NCBI GenBank assembly: GCA_015060685.1
Contig: SUXZ01000002.1
Span: forward strand, 62,001 to 126,000
From: Mediterranea massiliensis
Lineage (GTDB): Bacteria > Bacteroidota > Bacteroidia > Bacteroidales > Bacteroidaceae
Direction of reading: 5' to 3'
Length of the DNA: 64,000 bases
Shown: one piece after another, positions 54,870-63,161 of the stretch
How positions within the stretch are numbered: position 1 is the stretch's first letter
Layout: every line of letters starts with the position of its first letter
Notes under the pieces: model-generated
Database searches by the model: none
What the model was told of the DNA's origin: nothing
The model's input: the letters and a program-made list of their open reading frames with translations, nothing else
Translations under genes and position numbers: made by a program

Positions 54870-55973
54870 ATGATTAAAATAGGAGATAAAGTGCGCTTCT
54901 TGAGCGAATGTGGTGGAGGCGTGGTGACCGGCTTTCAAGGAAAAGACATCGTGCTGGTGGAGGATGCCGACGGATTTGACATCCCGATGCCGGCACGCGA
55001 GTGTGTGGTGATAGAAACCGACGATTACAACATCCCTACACCGGCGGCCAAGGCGGCCAAGGCGGAAGAGAAACGTCGCACCGAGGAGCAACCGGCACGC
55101 AATGGCGGTACGCCGCAAGCCGATGTGTTGCGTCGGGTGGAGAAGCCTCAGATTTCGGTATATCGCCAGCCGGAGGTGAAGGGCGGCGATGCGTTGAACG
55201 TGTTGCTGGCGTTTGTGCCTGTCGATATCAAGGCGGTGAGCACAACACCTTTCGAAACCTACTTGGTGAACGACAGCAACTACTACTTCTACTACACCTA
55301 CCTGGGCGTGGAAGGCAAGGCGTGGACGGTTCGTTCGCACGGCATCCTTGAGCCAAACACCAAACTCTTTCTGGAAGAGTTTGAAAAGGCCGAGCTGAAC
55401 GACCGCGAGCGTGTGGCCGTGCAATTGATGGCGTTCAAGGACAATCGCTCGTTTGCGTTGAAGCAACCCGTCAGCGTGGAGCTGCGCATCGATACGGTGA
55501 AGTTTTACAAGCTACACACCTTCCAAAGCAACGACTTCTTCCCAACGCCCGCGTTGCTATACGATTTGATTAAGAACGATGAGGCCACCAAGCAGGTGTA
55601 TGTATCGGCCGAGGAGTTGCAACGTGCGTTGAACATGAAGCAACAGGTGGACAAACCGCAAACCATCGTGAAGCGTAGCGTGGCGAAGAATGGCATCATC
55701 GAGGTGGATTTACACATTGGCGAATTGCTCGACGATACACGCGGCATGAGCAATGGCGAGATGCTAAACTATCAGTTGGATAAGTTTCGCGAGGTGATGA
55801 ATCAATACCGCAACAAGCGCGAGCAACGCATTGTGTTTATTCACGGCAAGGGCGATGGTGTGTTGCGCAAGGCTATCCTCGACGAGCTAAAACGCAAGTA
55901 TCCAGCTTGTCGCCATCAAGATGCGTCGTTTCAAGAGTATGGATTTGGTGCAACGATGGTGACGATTAAGTAA
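54870..55973 (+). CDS. DUF2027 protein with C-terminal Smr domain
   Basis: 367 residues. The N-terminus is an SH3-like DUF2027 segment ([22 protein letters not shown]). A charged linker and a central beta domain follow ([12 protein letters not shown] ... [11 protein letters not shown]). The C-terminus is an Smr domain of the MutS2 type ([28 protein letters not shown]), which in relatives cuts nucleic acid. The MutS ATPase is absent. Its stop overlaps the convergent hemW gene by 8 bp. Confidence 0.88.
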   Translation: MIKIGDKVRFLSECGGGVVTGFQGKDIVLVEDADGFDIPMPARECVVIETDDYNIPTPAAKAAKAEEKRRTEEQPARNGGTPQADVLRRVEKPQISVYRQPEVKGGDALNVLLAFVPVDIKAVSTTPFETYLVNDSNYYFYYTYLGVEGKAWTVRSHGILEPNTKLFLEEFEKAELNDRERVAVQLMAFKDNRSFALKQPVSVELRIDTVKFYKLHTFQSNDFFPTPALLYDLIKNDEATKQVYVSAEELQRALNMKQQVDKPQTIVKRSVAKNGIIEVDLHIGELLDDTRGMSNGEMLNYQLDKFREVMNQYRNKREQRIVFIHGKGDGVLRKAILDELKRKYPACRHQDASFQEYGFGATMVTIK

Positions 55974-57096
55974 GTATCATCAAGTCGCAGATGATGGCGT
56001 CGGAAACGAAGATGCCTTCGCGCGAAAGTTTTATCCGATTCTCTTCGGTAATCAGTTTGCCACTCTCCAAATGGGGGGTGGCACTTTTTTTGCAGGTGTC
56101 GGCAAGCGGTTGCCCGTAGCGCCCGGCCACCTCGTCGAGGCTGATGCCGTGCGATGTGCGCAAGCCGGTCATGATGTATTCGTTGTAGCGCGTAGCATTG
56201 TCCAACGCCTCGATTTCGTAGCAGGGCTCATTCGTTTCAATGCCCTTGATGTAGTTTTTTATGTCGGCAACGTTCCATTGGCGCGATGCCCCGTCGAACG
56301 AGTGGGCGGCCGCACCGCATCCCAAATAGGCGATGCCTTGCCAATAGGAGGAGTTGTGGCGCGAGTGCATACCCGGCTTGCAGAAATTGGATATCTCGTA
56401 GTGTTGAAAGCCGGCTTGTTGTAGCGTGTCTATCAGGGTGTTGAAACACATCAGGCTATGCTCTTCGCTGACTTCGCTCACCAACCCTTTCTGTAGCATC
56501 CGATAGAGTGGGGTGCCCTCTTCGTAGGTGAGGTGATAGGCCGAGATGTGCTCTACATTCAAGGCGACGGCTTGTTGTAGATTGGCTTCCCATTGCTTCA
56601 AATCCTCTCCCGGAAGGCCATAAATCAAGTCGATGCTGATGTTGCCGAAACCCTTCTTGCGCAAGCGATTGACGGCTTGGCACGCCTCTTGTGCGGTGTG
56701 CCTCCGATTCAGTATCCGTAGTGTGGCGTCGTTAAAGGTTTGTATGCCCATGCTGATGCGGTTGACGGGTGTTTGCTTTAATCCTTCGGCATAGCTATCC
56801 GACACGTCGTCGGGGTTGGCTTCAAGGGTGATTTCGGGGTGCCCGTCTATCGGAAAAACCGAATGGATGGTTTGGAGTAGTCGGCCGATTTGAGCGGCAC
56901 CAAGTTGCGAGGGAGTGCCTCCGCCGATATAAATCGTGCGAACGGTTTCTCCTTTCAGGTAATCCTTGCGTTGGTGCATTTCTTTACATACCGCATCGAT
57001 GTATTGCTGCTTCCACTCTTCGTGGGTGGTAGAGTAGAAATCGCAATAGGCGCAACGCGTTTTGCAGAAGGGGATATGGATGTAGATACCTGCCAT
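55966..57096 (-). CDS. hemW: HemW-like radical SAM protein
   Basis: A 376-residue radical SAM protein with the cluster motif [14 protein letters not shown]. HemN-type signatures are [36 protein letters not shown] and the C-terminal HemN domain ([16 protein letters not shown]). The CxxxCxYC form without the extra Phe-Cys pattern of HemN fits HemW, a heme chaperone, better than a coproporphyrinogen oxidase. Normal length. Confidence 0.9.
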   Translation of the reverse strand: MAGIYIHIPFCKTRCAYCDFYSTTHEEWKQQYIDAVCKEMHQRKDYLKGETVRTIYIGGGTPSQLGAAQIGRLLQTIHSVFPIDGHPEITLEANPDDVSDSYAEGLKQTPVNRISMGIQTFNDATLRILNRRHTAQEACQAVNRLRKKGFGNISIDLIYGLPGEDLKQWEANLQQAVALNVEHISAYHLTYEEGTPLYRMLQKGLVSEVSEEHSLMCFNTLIDTLQQAGFQHYEISNFCKPGMHSRHNSSYWQGIAYLGCGAAAHSFDGASRQWNVADIKNYIKGIETNEPCYEIEALDNATRYNEYIMTGLRTSHGISLDEVAGRYGQPLADTCKKSATPHLESGKLITEENRIKLSREGIFVSDAIICDLMILT

Positions 57097-57119
57097 AAAT
57101 TTATTACGTAATTGATTTG

Positions 57120-57147
57120 CAAAAATACAATATTTTCACTATATTTG
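57120..57147. promoter_or_regulatory. Divergent -7 boxes of hemW and the GH97 gene
   Basis: The minus strand has TATTTTTG at 57127 to 57120; the plus strand has TATATTTG at 57140-57147. Each lies 24-30 bp before its start codon. Confidence 0.6.
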
Positions 57148-57176
57148 CATAGAAGTTATAAACTAATACCCGTTTA

Positions 57177-59138
57177 ATGATGAGAATGTATAAAATGTTG
57201 TGCACGCTTGGCGTGCTATGTATGATTTTTTTCTCGGGACAAGTGCAAGCGCAAGTGTCAGTAGATAGTCCCGACGGAAAACTGAATGTAAAAATAACAG
57301 TGCAAGAGGGTGGCGTGGCTACCTATGCCTTGACCTACAATGGTAAAACTATGGTGCAAGATTCGCCTCTTGGCTTAGTAACTAATGCAAGTGATTTTAC
57401 CAAAGGATTGACAATGGTGGAGCATAACACAGCTGCTATTGACAAAATCTATAAGCAAGACCGCATTAAAAAGTCGGAAATACACTATGTAGCCAACGAA
57501 CTGGTGTGCAAGGTGGAAAATGATAAGAAACAACAAATGGAAATCACTTTCCGCGTGAGCAACAACAATGTTGCCTTCAGATACACCCTGTTGAAGCGAG
57601 GCGAAACGGGTAGCGTACGTGTGATGAGCGAGGCTACAAGCTTCCAATTCCCCGAATATACCACTACCTTCTTAACTCCGCAAAGCGATGCCATGATTGG
57701 TTGGAAACGCACCAAGCCAAGCTACGAAGAAGGCTATAAAGTAGATGCATCGATGAACGAAAAATCGGGCTATGGACATGGCTACACCTTCCCATGCTTG
57801 TTCAAGGTGGGCGAAGATGGCTGGGTGCTGGTTAGCGAAACAGATGTGGATAGCCGCTATTGTGCTTCACACTTGAGCGATGCCGTAGATGGTAAGTACA
57901 CCATTGCCTATCCTATGCCAGAAGAAAATAATGGATATGGCACCATCGAGCCTGCTATCGCTTTGCCTGGCTCTACACCTTGGCGCACCATCACCGTGGG
58001 CGAAACATTGGCGCCTATCGTAGAAACAACTATCCCTTGGGATGTGGTTGAACCACGCTACGAAAGCGAACATACCTATCAAATGGGACGCGGCACATGG
58101 AGCTGGATTCTTTGGCAAGATAATAGCATCAATTACGACGACCAAGTGAAGTATATCGACTTGGCATCGGCCATGGGATACGAATATGTGTTGGTGGACA
58201 ACTGGTGGGATACTTACATTGGCCGCGAGCGCATTGTAGATTTGGTGAAGTATGCCAATAGCAAGAACGTTGATGTCTTCTTGTGGTATAGCTCGAGCGG
58301 TTATTGGAACGATATTGAACAAGGTCCTATCAATTGCATGTCGAACTCCATTGTTCGCAAACGCGAAATGAAGTGGCTACAAAGCATTGGCGTGAAAGGT
58401 ATGAAGGTGGACTTCTTTGGTGGCGACAAGCAAATCACTATGCAACACTACGAAGAGATTCTTAGCGATGCCGACGACCATGGCCTGATGGTGATTTTCC
58501 ACGGATGTACCTTACCGCGCGGATGGGAACGTATGTATCCTAACTATGTGGGAAGCGAAGCGGTGCTGGCCAGCGAAAACCTGGTGTTCGGACAACATGC
58601 ATGCAACATGGAGGCGTTCAATGCTACGCTTCATCCTTTCATCCGCAACACAGTGGGATGTATGGAGTTTGGTGGCTCGTTCTTGAATCGACGTTTGAAC
58701 AAGGGTAACGATGGCGGCACACGTCGTCGCACAACAGACGTCTTCGAGTTGGCTACAGCTGTGCTCTTCCAAAATCCTATCCAAAACTTTGCATTGGCTC
58801 CAAACAACTTGCAAGACGCACCGCAAGTGGCGCTCGACTTTATGAAGCAAGTACCTACTACCTGGGACGATGTGAAGTTGATTGATGGCTATCCGGGCAA
58901 GTACATCGTGTTGGCCCGTCGTCATGGCCAGCAATGGTATGTAGCCGCTATCAATGCTACAAAAGAACCATTGAAACTCGACTTGCAATTGCCTATGTTG
59001 GCCGACAAAGAGGTGAATTTCTATAGCGATGCCAAAGATTTAGAACCTCAAATGAAGACACAAGTGGTGAAGAAAGGACGTGCTAAAATTACGTTGCAAC
59101 CCAATGGTGGTGCCGTATGGGTACAAACAAGCAAATAA
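57177..59138 (+). CDS. GH97 family alpha-glycosidase
   Basis: A secreted or periplasmic exo-alpha-glycosidase of the SusB family. A signal peptide ends near VQAQ (about residue 28). The N-terminal beta-supersandwich (SPDGKLNVKITVQEGG) is followed by the barrel (TWSWILWQDNSINYDDQVKYIDLASAMG). The catalytic region reads GVKGMKVDFFGGDKQ with Asp412, the pattern I associate with retaining GH97 alpha-galactosidases and not the inverting SusB type (inference). The Glu-bearing segment GSEAVLASENL follows. 653 residues, normal. uxuA lies 47 bp downstream on the same strand. Confidence 0.9.
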   Translation: MMRMYKMLCTLGVLCMIFFSGQVQAQVSVDSPDGKLNVKITVQEGGVATYALTYNGKTMVQDSPLGLVTNASDFTKGLTMVEHNTAAIDKIYKQDRIKKSEIHYVANELVCKVENDKKQQMEITFRVSNNNVAFRYTLLKRGETGSVRVMSEATSFQFPEYTTTFLTPQSDAMIGWKRTKPSYEEGYKVDASMNEKSGYGHGYTFPCLFKVGEDGWVLVSETDVDSRYCASHLSDAVDGKYTIAYPMPEENNGYGTIEPAIALPGSTPWRTITVGETLAPIVETTIPWDVVEPRYESEHTYQMGRGTWSWILWQDNSINYDDQVKYIDLASAMGYEYVLVDNWWDTYIGRERIVDLVKYANSKNVDVFLWYSSSGYWNDIEQGPINCMSNSIVRKREMKWLQSIGVKGMKVDFFGGDKQITMQHYEEILSDADDHGLMVIFHGCTLPRGWERMYPNYVGSEAVLASENLVFGQHACNMEAFNATLHPFIRNTVGCMEFGGSFLNRRLNKGNDGGTRRRTTDVFELATAVLFQNPIQNFALAPNNLQDAPQVALDFMKQVPTTWDDVKLIDGYPGKYIVLARRHGQQWYVAAINATKEPLKLDLQLPMLADKEVNFYSDAKDLEPQMKTQVVKKGRAKITLQPNGGAVWVQTSK

Positions 59139-59139
59139 A

Positions 59140-59177
59140 CTCATAACTCACAACTCAGAACTCATAACTCACAACTC
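59140..59177. repeat. 17-bp direct repeat before uxuA
   Basis: CTCATAACTCACAACTC occurs at 59140-59156 and 59161-59177, filling the gap between the GH97 gene and uxuA. Similar TCATAA/TCA strings precede purL and the first chromate-transporter gene. Confidence 0.85.
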
Positions 59178-59185
59178 TTTTTAGT

Positions 59186-60358
59186 ATGGAAAAAACTTGG
59201 AGATGGTTCGGAAAGAACGATAAAATCACACTCGACATGCTTCGCCAGATAGGCGTAGAGGGCATCGTAACAGCTTTGCATGCTATACCTAATGGCGAGG
59301 TGTGGACGTTGGAGGCAATCAACGATTTGAAATCATACATCGAGTCGTATGGCTTGCGTTGGTCGGTAGTAGAAAGCTTGCCGGTGAGCGAAGCCATCAA
59401 GTATGCCGGCCCCGAACGTGATGCATTGATTGAAAACTATAAAATCAGTTTGGCTAATCTTGGACGTGCCGGTGTGAAAACCGTGTGCTACAACTTTATG
59501 CCCGTCATCGATTGGATTCGCACCGATTTATGGCATCCATGGCCCGACGGTACTTCATCGCTTTACTTCGACAAGATTCGTTTTGCCTATTTCGACTTGC
59601 GTATCTTGGCGCGCGAAGGCGCAGAAGCCGACTATACGCAAGAAGAACTTGAGCAAGTGGCGCAACTCGATGCCGTAATCACCGAAGCCGAAAAAGATGA
59701 CTTGGTAGATACCATCATCGTGAAGACACAAGGCTTTGTGAATGGCAATATTAAAGAGGGTGATAAGAATCCGGTAAACATCTTCCGCAACCTCTTGGCG
59801 TTGTATAAAGACATCGACCGCGATGCCTTGCGCGAAAACATGCGTTACTTCCTTGCGGCTATCATGCCTGTATGCGAGGAGTATGGCATCAACATGTGTG
59901 TGCATCCCGATGATCCTCCTTTCCAAATGTTGGGATTGCCGCGCATCGTGACCGATGAGGCTGATATCGCATGGTTCTTGAATGCGGTAGATAATCCGCA
60001 TAACGGATTGACTTTCTGCGCAGGTTCGCTTAGTGCGGGCGAGCATAACGATACACGCGAGTTGGCGCGTAAGTTTGCTTCGCGTACACACTTCGTTCAT
60101 CTGCGTAGCACAAAGGCTTTGCCCGGCGGCAACTTTATAGAGAGTTCGCATCTCGAAGGACGCGGACACTTGATTGACCTTATCCGCATCTTCGAGAAAG
60201 AGAATCCTAATCTTCCAATGCGTGTGGATCATGGCCGCACCATGCTTGGCGATGAAGATAAAGGCTATAATCCCGGCTACTCTTTCCATGGCCGTATGTT
60301 GGCTTTGGCTCAGGTAGAGGGAATGATGGCCGTTGTGCGTGATGAATTGAAAGGATAG
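59186..60358 (+). CDS. uxuA: Mannonate dehydratase
   Basis: Converts D-mannonate to 2-keto-3-deoxygluconate in glucuronate breakdown. 390 residues with the UxuA patterns MEKTWRWFGKNDKITLDMLRQIG, VKTVCYNFMPVIDWIRTDL, NMCVHPDDPPFQMLGLPRIV, FCAGSLSAGEHND and MRVDHGRTMLGDE. Metal-binding His, Cys and Asp residues are all present. Other uronate genes (uxuB, uxaC) are not in the window. It may be co-transcribed with the GH97 gene. Confidence 0.95.
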   Translation: MEKTWRWFGKNDKITLDMLRQIGVEGIVTALHAIPNGEVWTLEAINDLKSYIESYGLRWSVVESLPVSEAIKYAGPERDALIENYKISLANLGRAGVKTVCYNFMPVIDWIRTDLWHPWPDGTSSLYFDKIRFAYFDLRILAREGAEADYTQEELEQVAQLDAVITEAEKDDLVDTIIVKTQGFVNGNIKEGDKNPVNIFRNLLALYKDIDRDALRENMRYFLAAIMPVCEEYGINMCVHPDDPPFQMLGLPRIVTDEADIAWFLNAVDNPHNGLTFCAGSLSAGEHNDTRELARKFASRTHFVHLRSTKALPGGNFIESSHLEGRGHLIDLIRIFEKENPNLPMRVDHGRTMLGDEDKGYNPGYSFHGRMLALAQVEGMMAVVRDELKG

Positions 60359-60384
60359 TATATATATAAGGTATATGTAGGTAG

Positions 60385-60416
60385 AAAAGGTCGTCGGTAG
60401 TGACGGCCTTTTTTAC
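60385..60416 (+). terminator. Terminator of uxuA
   Basis: An 11-bp stem with one G-U pair, AAAAGGTCGTC and GACGGCCTTTT, is followed by TTAC and more T. Confidence 0.85.
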
Positions 60417-60608
60417 TTTTAGCATTTCCTTTCCCTATAGATACTTGATATTTCCCCCTAATGGAAAATTTTTTTTCTCTTAAGGGAAAAATTATAAATG
60501 CTTAAGGGATATAGTTGCTTTGTAAATAGGTTTTATTGATAATGAATGATTTTCAATTCGTTTTCCATCTTTGGCCTTGCCGAAATGGGGTGCGGAAAGC
60601 AAGATATG

Positions 60609-60626
60609 CTAAATAACATAGTTTAG
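60609..60626. promoter_or_regulatory. Candidate Crp-type operator upstream of EF-G2
   Basis: CTAAATAACATAGTTTAG has 5-bp inverted arms (CTAAA/TTTAG) separated by 8 bp. Its centre is about 60 bp upstream of the expected transcription start, a usual place for Crp-family activators. In B. thetaiotaomicron the EF-G2 gene is known to be activated by the Crp-family protein Cur (BT4338); assignment of this site to it is inference. Confidence 0.4.
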
Positions 60627-60643
60627 TAACACGCACCTTTTCG

Positions 60644-60673
60644 TTGGTCAATATTGAAATTATTCCTAATTTG
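60644..60673 (+). promoter_or_regulatory. Candidate EF-G2 promoter
   Basis: TTGG (60644-60647), a 19-bp spacer, then TAATTTG (60667-60673), one base short of TAnnTTTG, as might be expected of an activator-dependent promoter. About 60 bp before the ATG. Confidence 0.45.
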
Positions 60674-60735
60674 CGCCCTCGTTAGAAGTAAGCGCAGGCA
60701 AAACCTGCTATTATTCACTTAAATCTTACAAGAAC

Positions 60736-62892
60736 ATGAAAGTATATCAGACGAATGAAATTAAGAACATTGCATTACTTGGCAATGATGGCGCTGGAAA
60801 AACCACTCTCACAGAAGCCTTGCTTTTTGAGAGTGGTATTATAAAACGTCGTGGCAGAATTACTGCCAAGAACACAGTTAGTGACTATTTCCCTGTAGAG
60901 CAAGAGTATGGATACTCGGTATTCTCTACTGTATTCCATGTTGAATGGAATGGAAAGAAGTTGAACATCATCGACTGTCCGGGTAGCGACGACTTTGTTG
61001 GTGCCGCCATGACAGCTTTGAATGTAACCGATACAGCAATCCTCTTGCTGAACGGACAATACGGCCCGGAAGTAGGTACACAAAACCACTTCCGTTATAC
61101 CGAAAAATTGGGTAAGCCCGTCATCTTCCTCGTAAACCAATTGGATAACGAGAAGTGCGACTACGACAACATCCTTGAACAACTTAAAAATAGCTACGGT
61201 TCGAAAGTAGTGCCCGTACAATATCCATTGGCAACAGGTCCTAACTTCAACGCTTTGATCGACGTGCTGTTGATGAAGAAATATTCTTGGGGCCCGGATG
61301 GTGGTGCACCTACTATCGAAGATATCCCAGCCGAAGAGATGGAAAAAGCTACCGAATGGCACAAGGCATTGGTAGAAGCAGCTGCTGAACACGATGAAGG
61401 CCTGATGGAAAAGTTCTTCGAACAAGAATCGTTGACCGAAGACGAAATGCGCGAAGGTATCCGCAAGGGCCTTGCCGCTCGTGGCATGTTCCCGGTATTC
61501 TGCGTATGTGCAGGCAAGGACATGGGCGTTCGTCGTTTGATGGAATTCTTGGGTAACGTTGTTCCGTTCGTTGACGAAATGCCGAACGTACACAACACTC
61601 GCGGCGAAGTCGTTAAGCCGGAAGTTGACGCTCCTACATCGCTTTACTTCTTCAAGACAGCCGTTGAACCACATATCGGTGATGTACAATACTTCAAGGT
61701 AATGAGCGGTAAGGTTCACGAAGGTGAAGACTTTACCAATGCCGACCGCGGTTCGAAAGAACGCATTGCACAAATCTATGCTTGTGCCGGTGCTAACCGC
61801 ATCAAGGTAGAAGAAATGGTTGCCGGTGATATCGGTTGTACAGTGAAATTGAAAGATGTTCACACCGGTAATACACTGAACGGCAAGGGAACAGAAAACC
61901 GTTTCAACTTCATCAAATATCCAAATCCGAAGTATTCACGCGCAATCAAGCCGGTGAACGAAGCCGATACTGAAAAGATGATGGCTATCTTGAACCGCAT
62001 GCGCGAAGAAGATCCTACATGGGTGGTTGAACAAAGCAAGGAATTGCGTCAGACAATCGTTCACGGACAAGGTGAATTCCACTTGCGTACATTGAAGTGG
62101 CGCATGGAAAACAACGAAAAGTTGATGATTAAGTTCGAAGAACCACGCATCCCATACCGCGAAACCATTACAAAGGCTGCTCGTGCCGACTATCGTCATA
62201 AGAAACAATCGGGTGGTGCCGGACAATTCGGTGAAGTACACCTCATCGTTGAACCTTATTACGAAGGCATGCCAATGCCCGATACATATCGCTTCAACGG
62301 ACAAGAATTCAAGATGAACGTGAAGGGTACCGAAGAAATTCCATTGGAATGGGGCGGCAAGCTTGTATTCGTGAACAGCGTAGTAGGTGGTGCCATCGAT
62401 ACACGCTTCATGCCGGCTATTCTTAAGGGTATCATGTCGCGCATGGAACAAGGTCCGCTTACCGGTTCATACGCACGCGACGTACGCGTAATCGTATACG
62501 ATGGTAAGATGCACCCGGTAGATTCAAACGAAATCTCGTTCATGCTTGCCGGACGTAACGCCTTTAGCGAAGCATTCAAGAACGCAGGTCCTAAGATTCT
62601 TGAACCAATCTACGACGTGGAAGTATTTGTTCCAAGCGACAAGATGGGTGATGTGATGAGCGACTTGCAAGGACGTCGAGGCATGATTATGGGTATGAAT
62701 AGCGAGGCCGGTTATGAAAAACTGACCGCTAAGGTTCCTTTGAAGGAAATGTCTTCATACTCTACTTCATTGAGTTCGTTGACCGGCGGACGCGCTTCAT
62801 TCATCATGAAGTTTGCAAGCTACGAACTTGTACCTGGCGATGTTCAAGACAAACTCATCAAGGAATTCGAATCAAGTCAAACAGAAGATTAA
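60736..62892 (+). CDS. fusA2: Elongation factor G paralogue EF-G2
   Basis: 718 residues with all EF-G domains. The P-loop is LGNDGAGKTTL (residues 15-25). The switch II motif reads DCPGSDD (80-86): the catalytic His of DxPGH is Ser84. Switch I is also altered (EQEYGYS where EF-G has ERGIT). G4 is NQLD. This matches the Bacteroides EF-G2 described as translocating without GTP hydrolysis and needed during carbon limitation and gut colonisation. It has a long regulated upstream region and is followed by an RprX-like kinase gene after a terminator. Confidence 0.93.
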   Translation: MKVYQTNEIKNIALLGNDGAGKTTLTEALLFESGIIKRRGRITAKNTVSDYFPVEQEYGYSVFSTVFHVEWNGKKLNIIDCPGSDDFVGAAMTALNVTDTAILLLNGQYGPEVGTQNHFRYTEKLGKPVIFLVNQLDNEKCDYDNILEQLKNSYGSKVVPVQYPLATGPNFNALIDVLLMKKYSWGPDGGAPTIEDIPAEEMEKATEWHKALVEAAAEHDEGLMEKFFEQESLTEDEMREGIRKGLAARGMFPVFCVCAGKDMGVRRLMEFLGNVVPFVDEMPNVHNTRGEVVKPEVDAPTSLYFFKTAVEPHIGDVQYFKVMSGKVHEGEDFTNADRGSKERIAQIYACAGANRIKVEEMVAGDIGCTVKLKDVHTGNTLNGKGTENRFNFIKYPNPKYSRAIKPVNEADTEKMMAILNRMREEDPTWVVEQSKELRQTIVHGQGEFHLRTLKWRMENNEKLMIKFEEPRIPYRETITKAARADYRHKKQSGGAGQFGEVHLIVEPYYEGMPMPDTYRFNGQEFKMNVKGTEEIPLEWGGKLVFVNSVVGGAIDTRFMPAILKGIMSRMEQGPLTGSYARDVRVIVYDGKMHPVDSNEISFMLAGRNAFSEAFKNAGPKILEPIYDVEVFVPSDKMGDVMSDLQGRRGMIMGMNSEAGYEKLTAKVPLKEMSSYSTSLSSLTGGRASFIMKFASYELVPGDVQDKLIKEFESSQTED

Positions 62893-62925
62893 TAACAACT
62901 ATTTCGTCTGTTTTAATATTTATCC

Positions 62926-62968
62926 ACTGCTATTCCTTCAAGAAATTGGAGGAGTAGCAGTACTTTTT
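62926..62968 (+). terminator. Terminator of EF-G2
   Basis: A 14-bp stem with G-U pairs (62926-62939 with 62948-62961) is followed by ACTTTTTAT. Confidence 0.75.
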
Positions 62969-63103
62969 ATAATAATAAGTGAAGAACTAATTTCAGATAA
63001 CCAAATTTTCCCTTATTTTTTGCAAACAATTCTTTTTGTAGTTTGTTTAAATGTTTAAAATGGACACTTAAATGAATAAAACTCTTAAAATTAAGGAATA
63101 ATT

Positions 63104-63122
63104 GGGTTAATTCGGGTTAATT
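63104..63122. repeat. Short direct repeat GGGTTAATT upstream of the sensor kinase
   Basis: Two exact copies of GGGTTAATT (63104-63112 and 63114-63122), 10 bp apart, lie 40-58 bp before the ATG and could be one-helical-turn half sites for a regulator. Confidence 0.45.
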
Positions 63123-63148
63123 AATTAGGAATGTTAAAATACAAAAGC

Positions 63149-63156
63149 TATTTTTG
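63149..63156 (+). promoter_or_regulatory. -7 box just before the sensor kinase ATG
   Basis: TATTTTTG fits TAnnTTTG but ends only 5 bp before the ATG at 63162, which would give an almost leaderless mRNA. It may be fortuitous. Confidence 0.35.
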
Positions 63157-63161
63157 TGGCT

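Larger units (their letters stand above)
60359..60735. other. Regulatory gap before EF-G2
   Basis: 377 bp without a gene. It contains the uxuA terminator (60385-60416), a GGGAAA-type repeat (60430-60513), a candidate operator (60609-60626), a promoter (60644-60673) and a short GCAGG/CCTGC hairpin in the leader (60694-60708). Confidence 0.7.

Noticed and set aside
60775..61863. A 362-codon open frame on the minus strand inside EF-G2
   Set aside because: It lies entirely opposite a strongly conserved gene, has no family motifs, and its composition is that expected of the antisense of EF-G codons.
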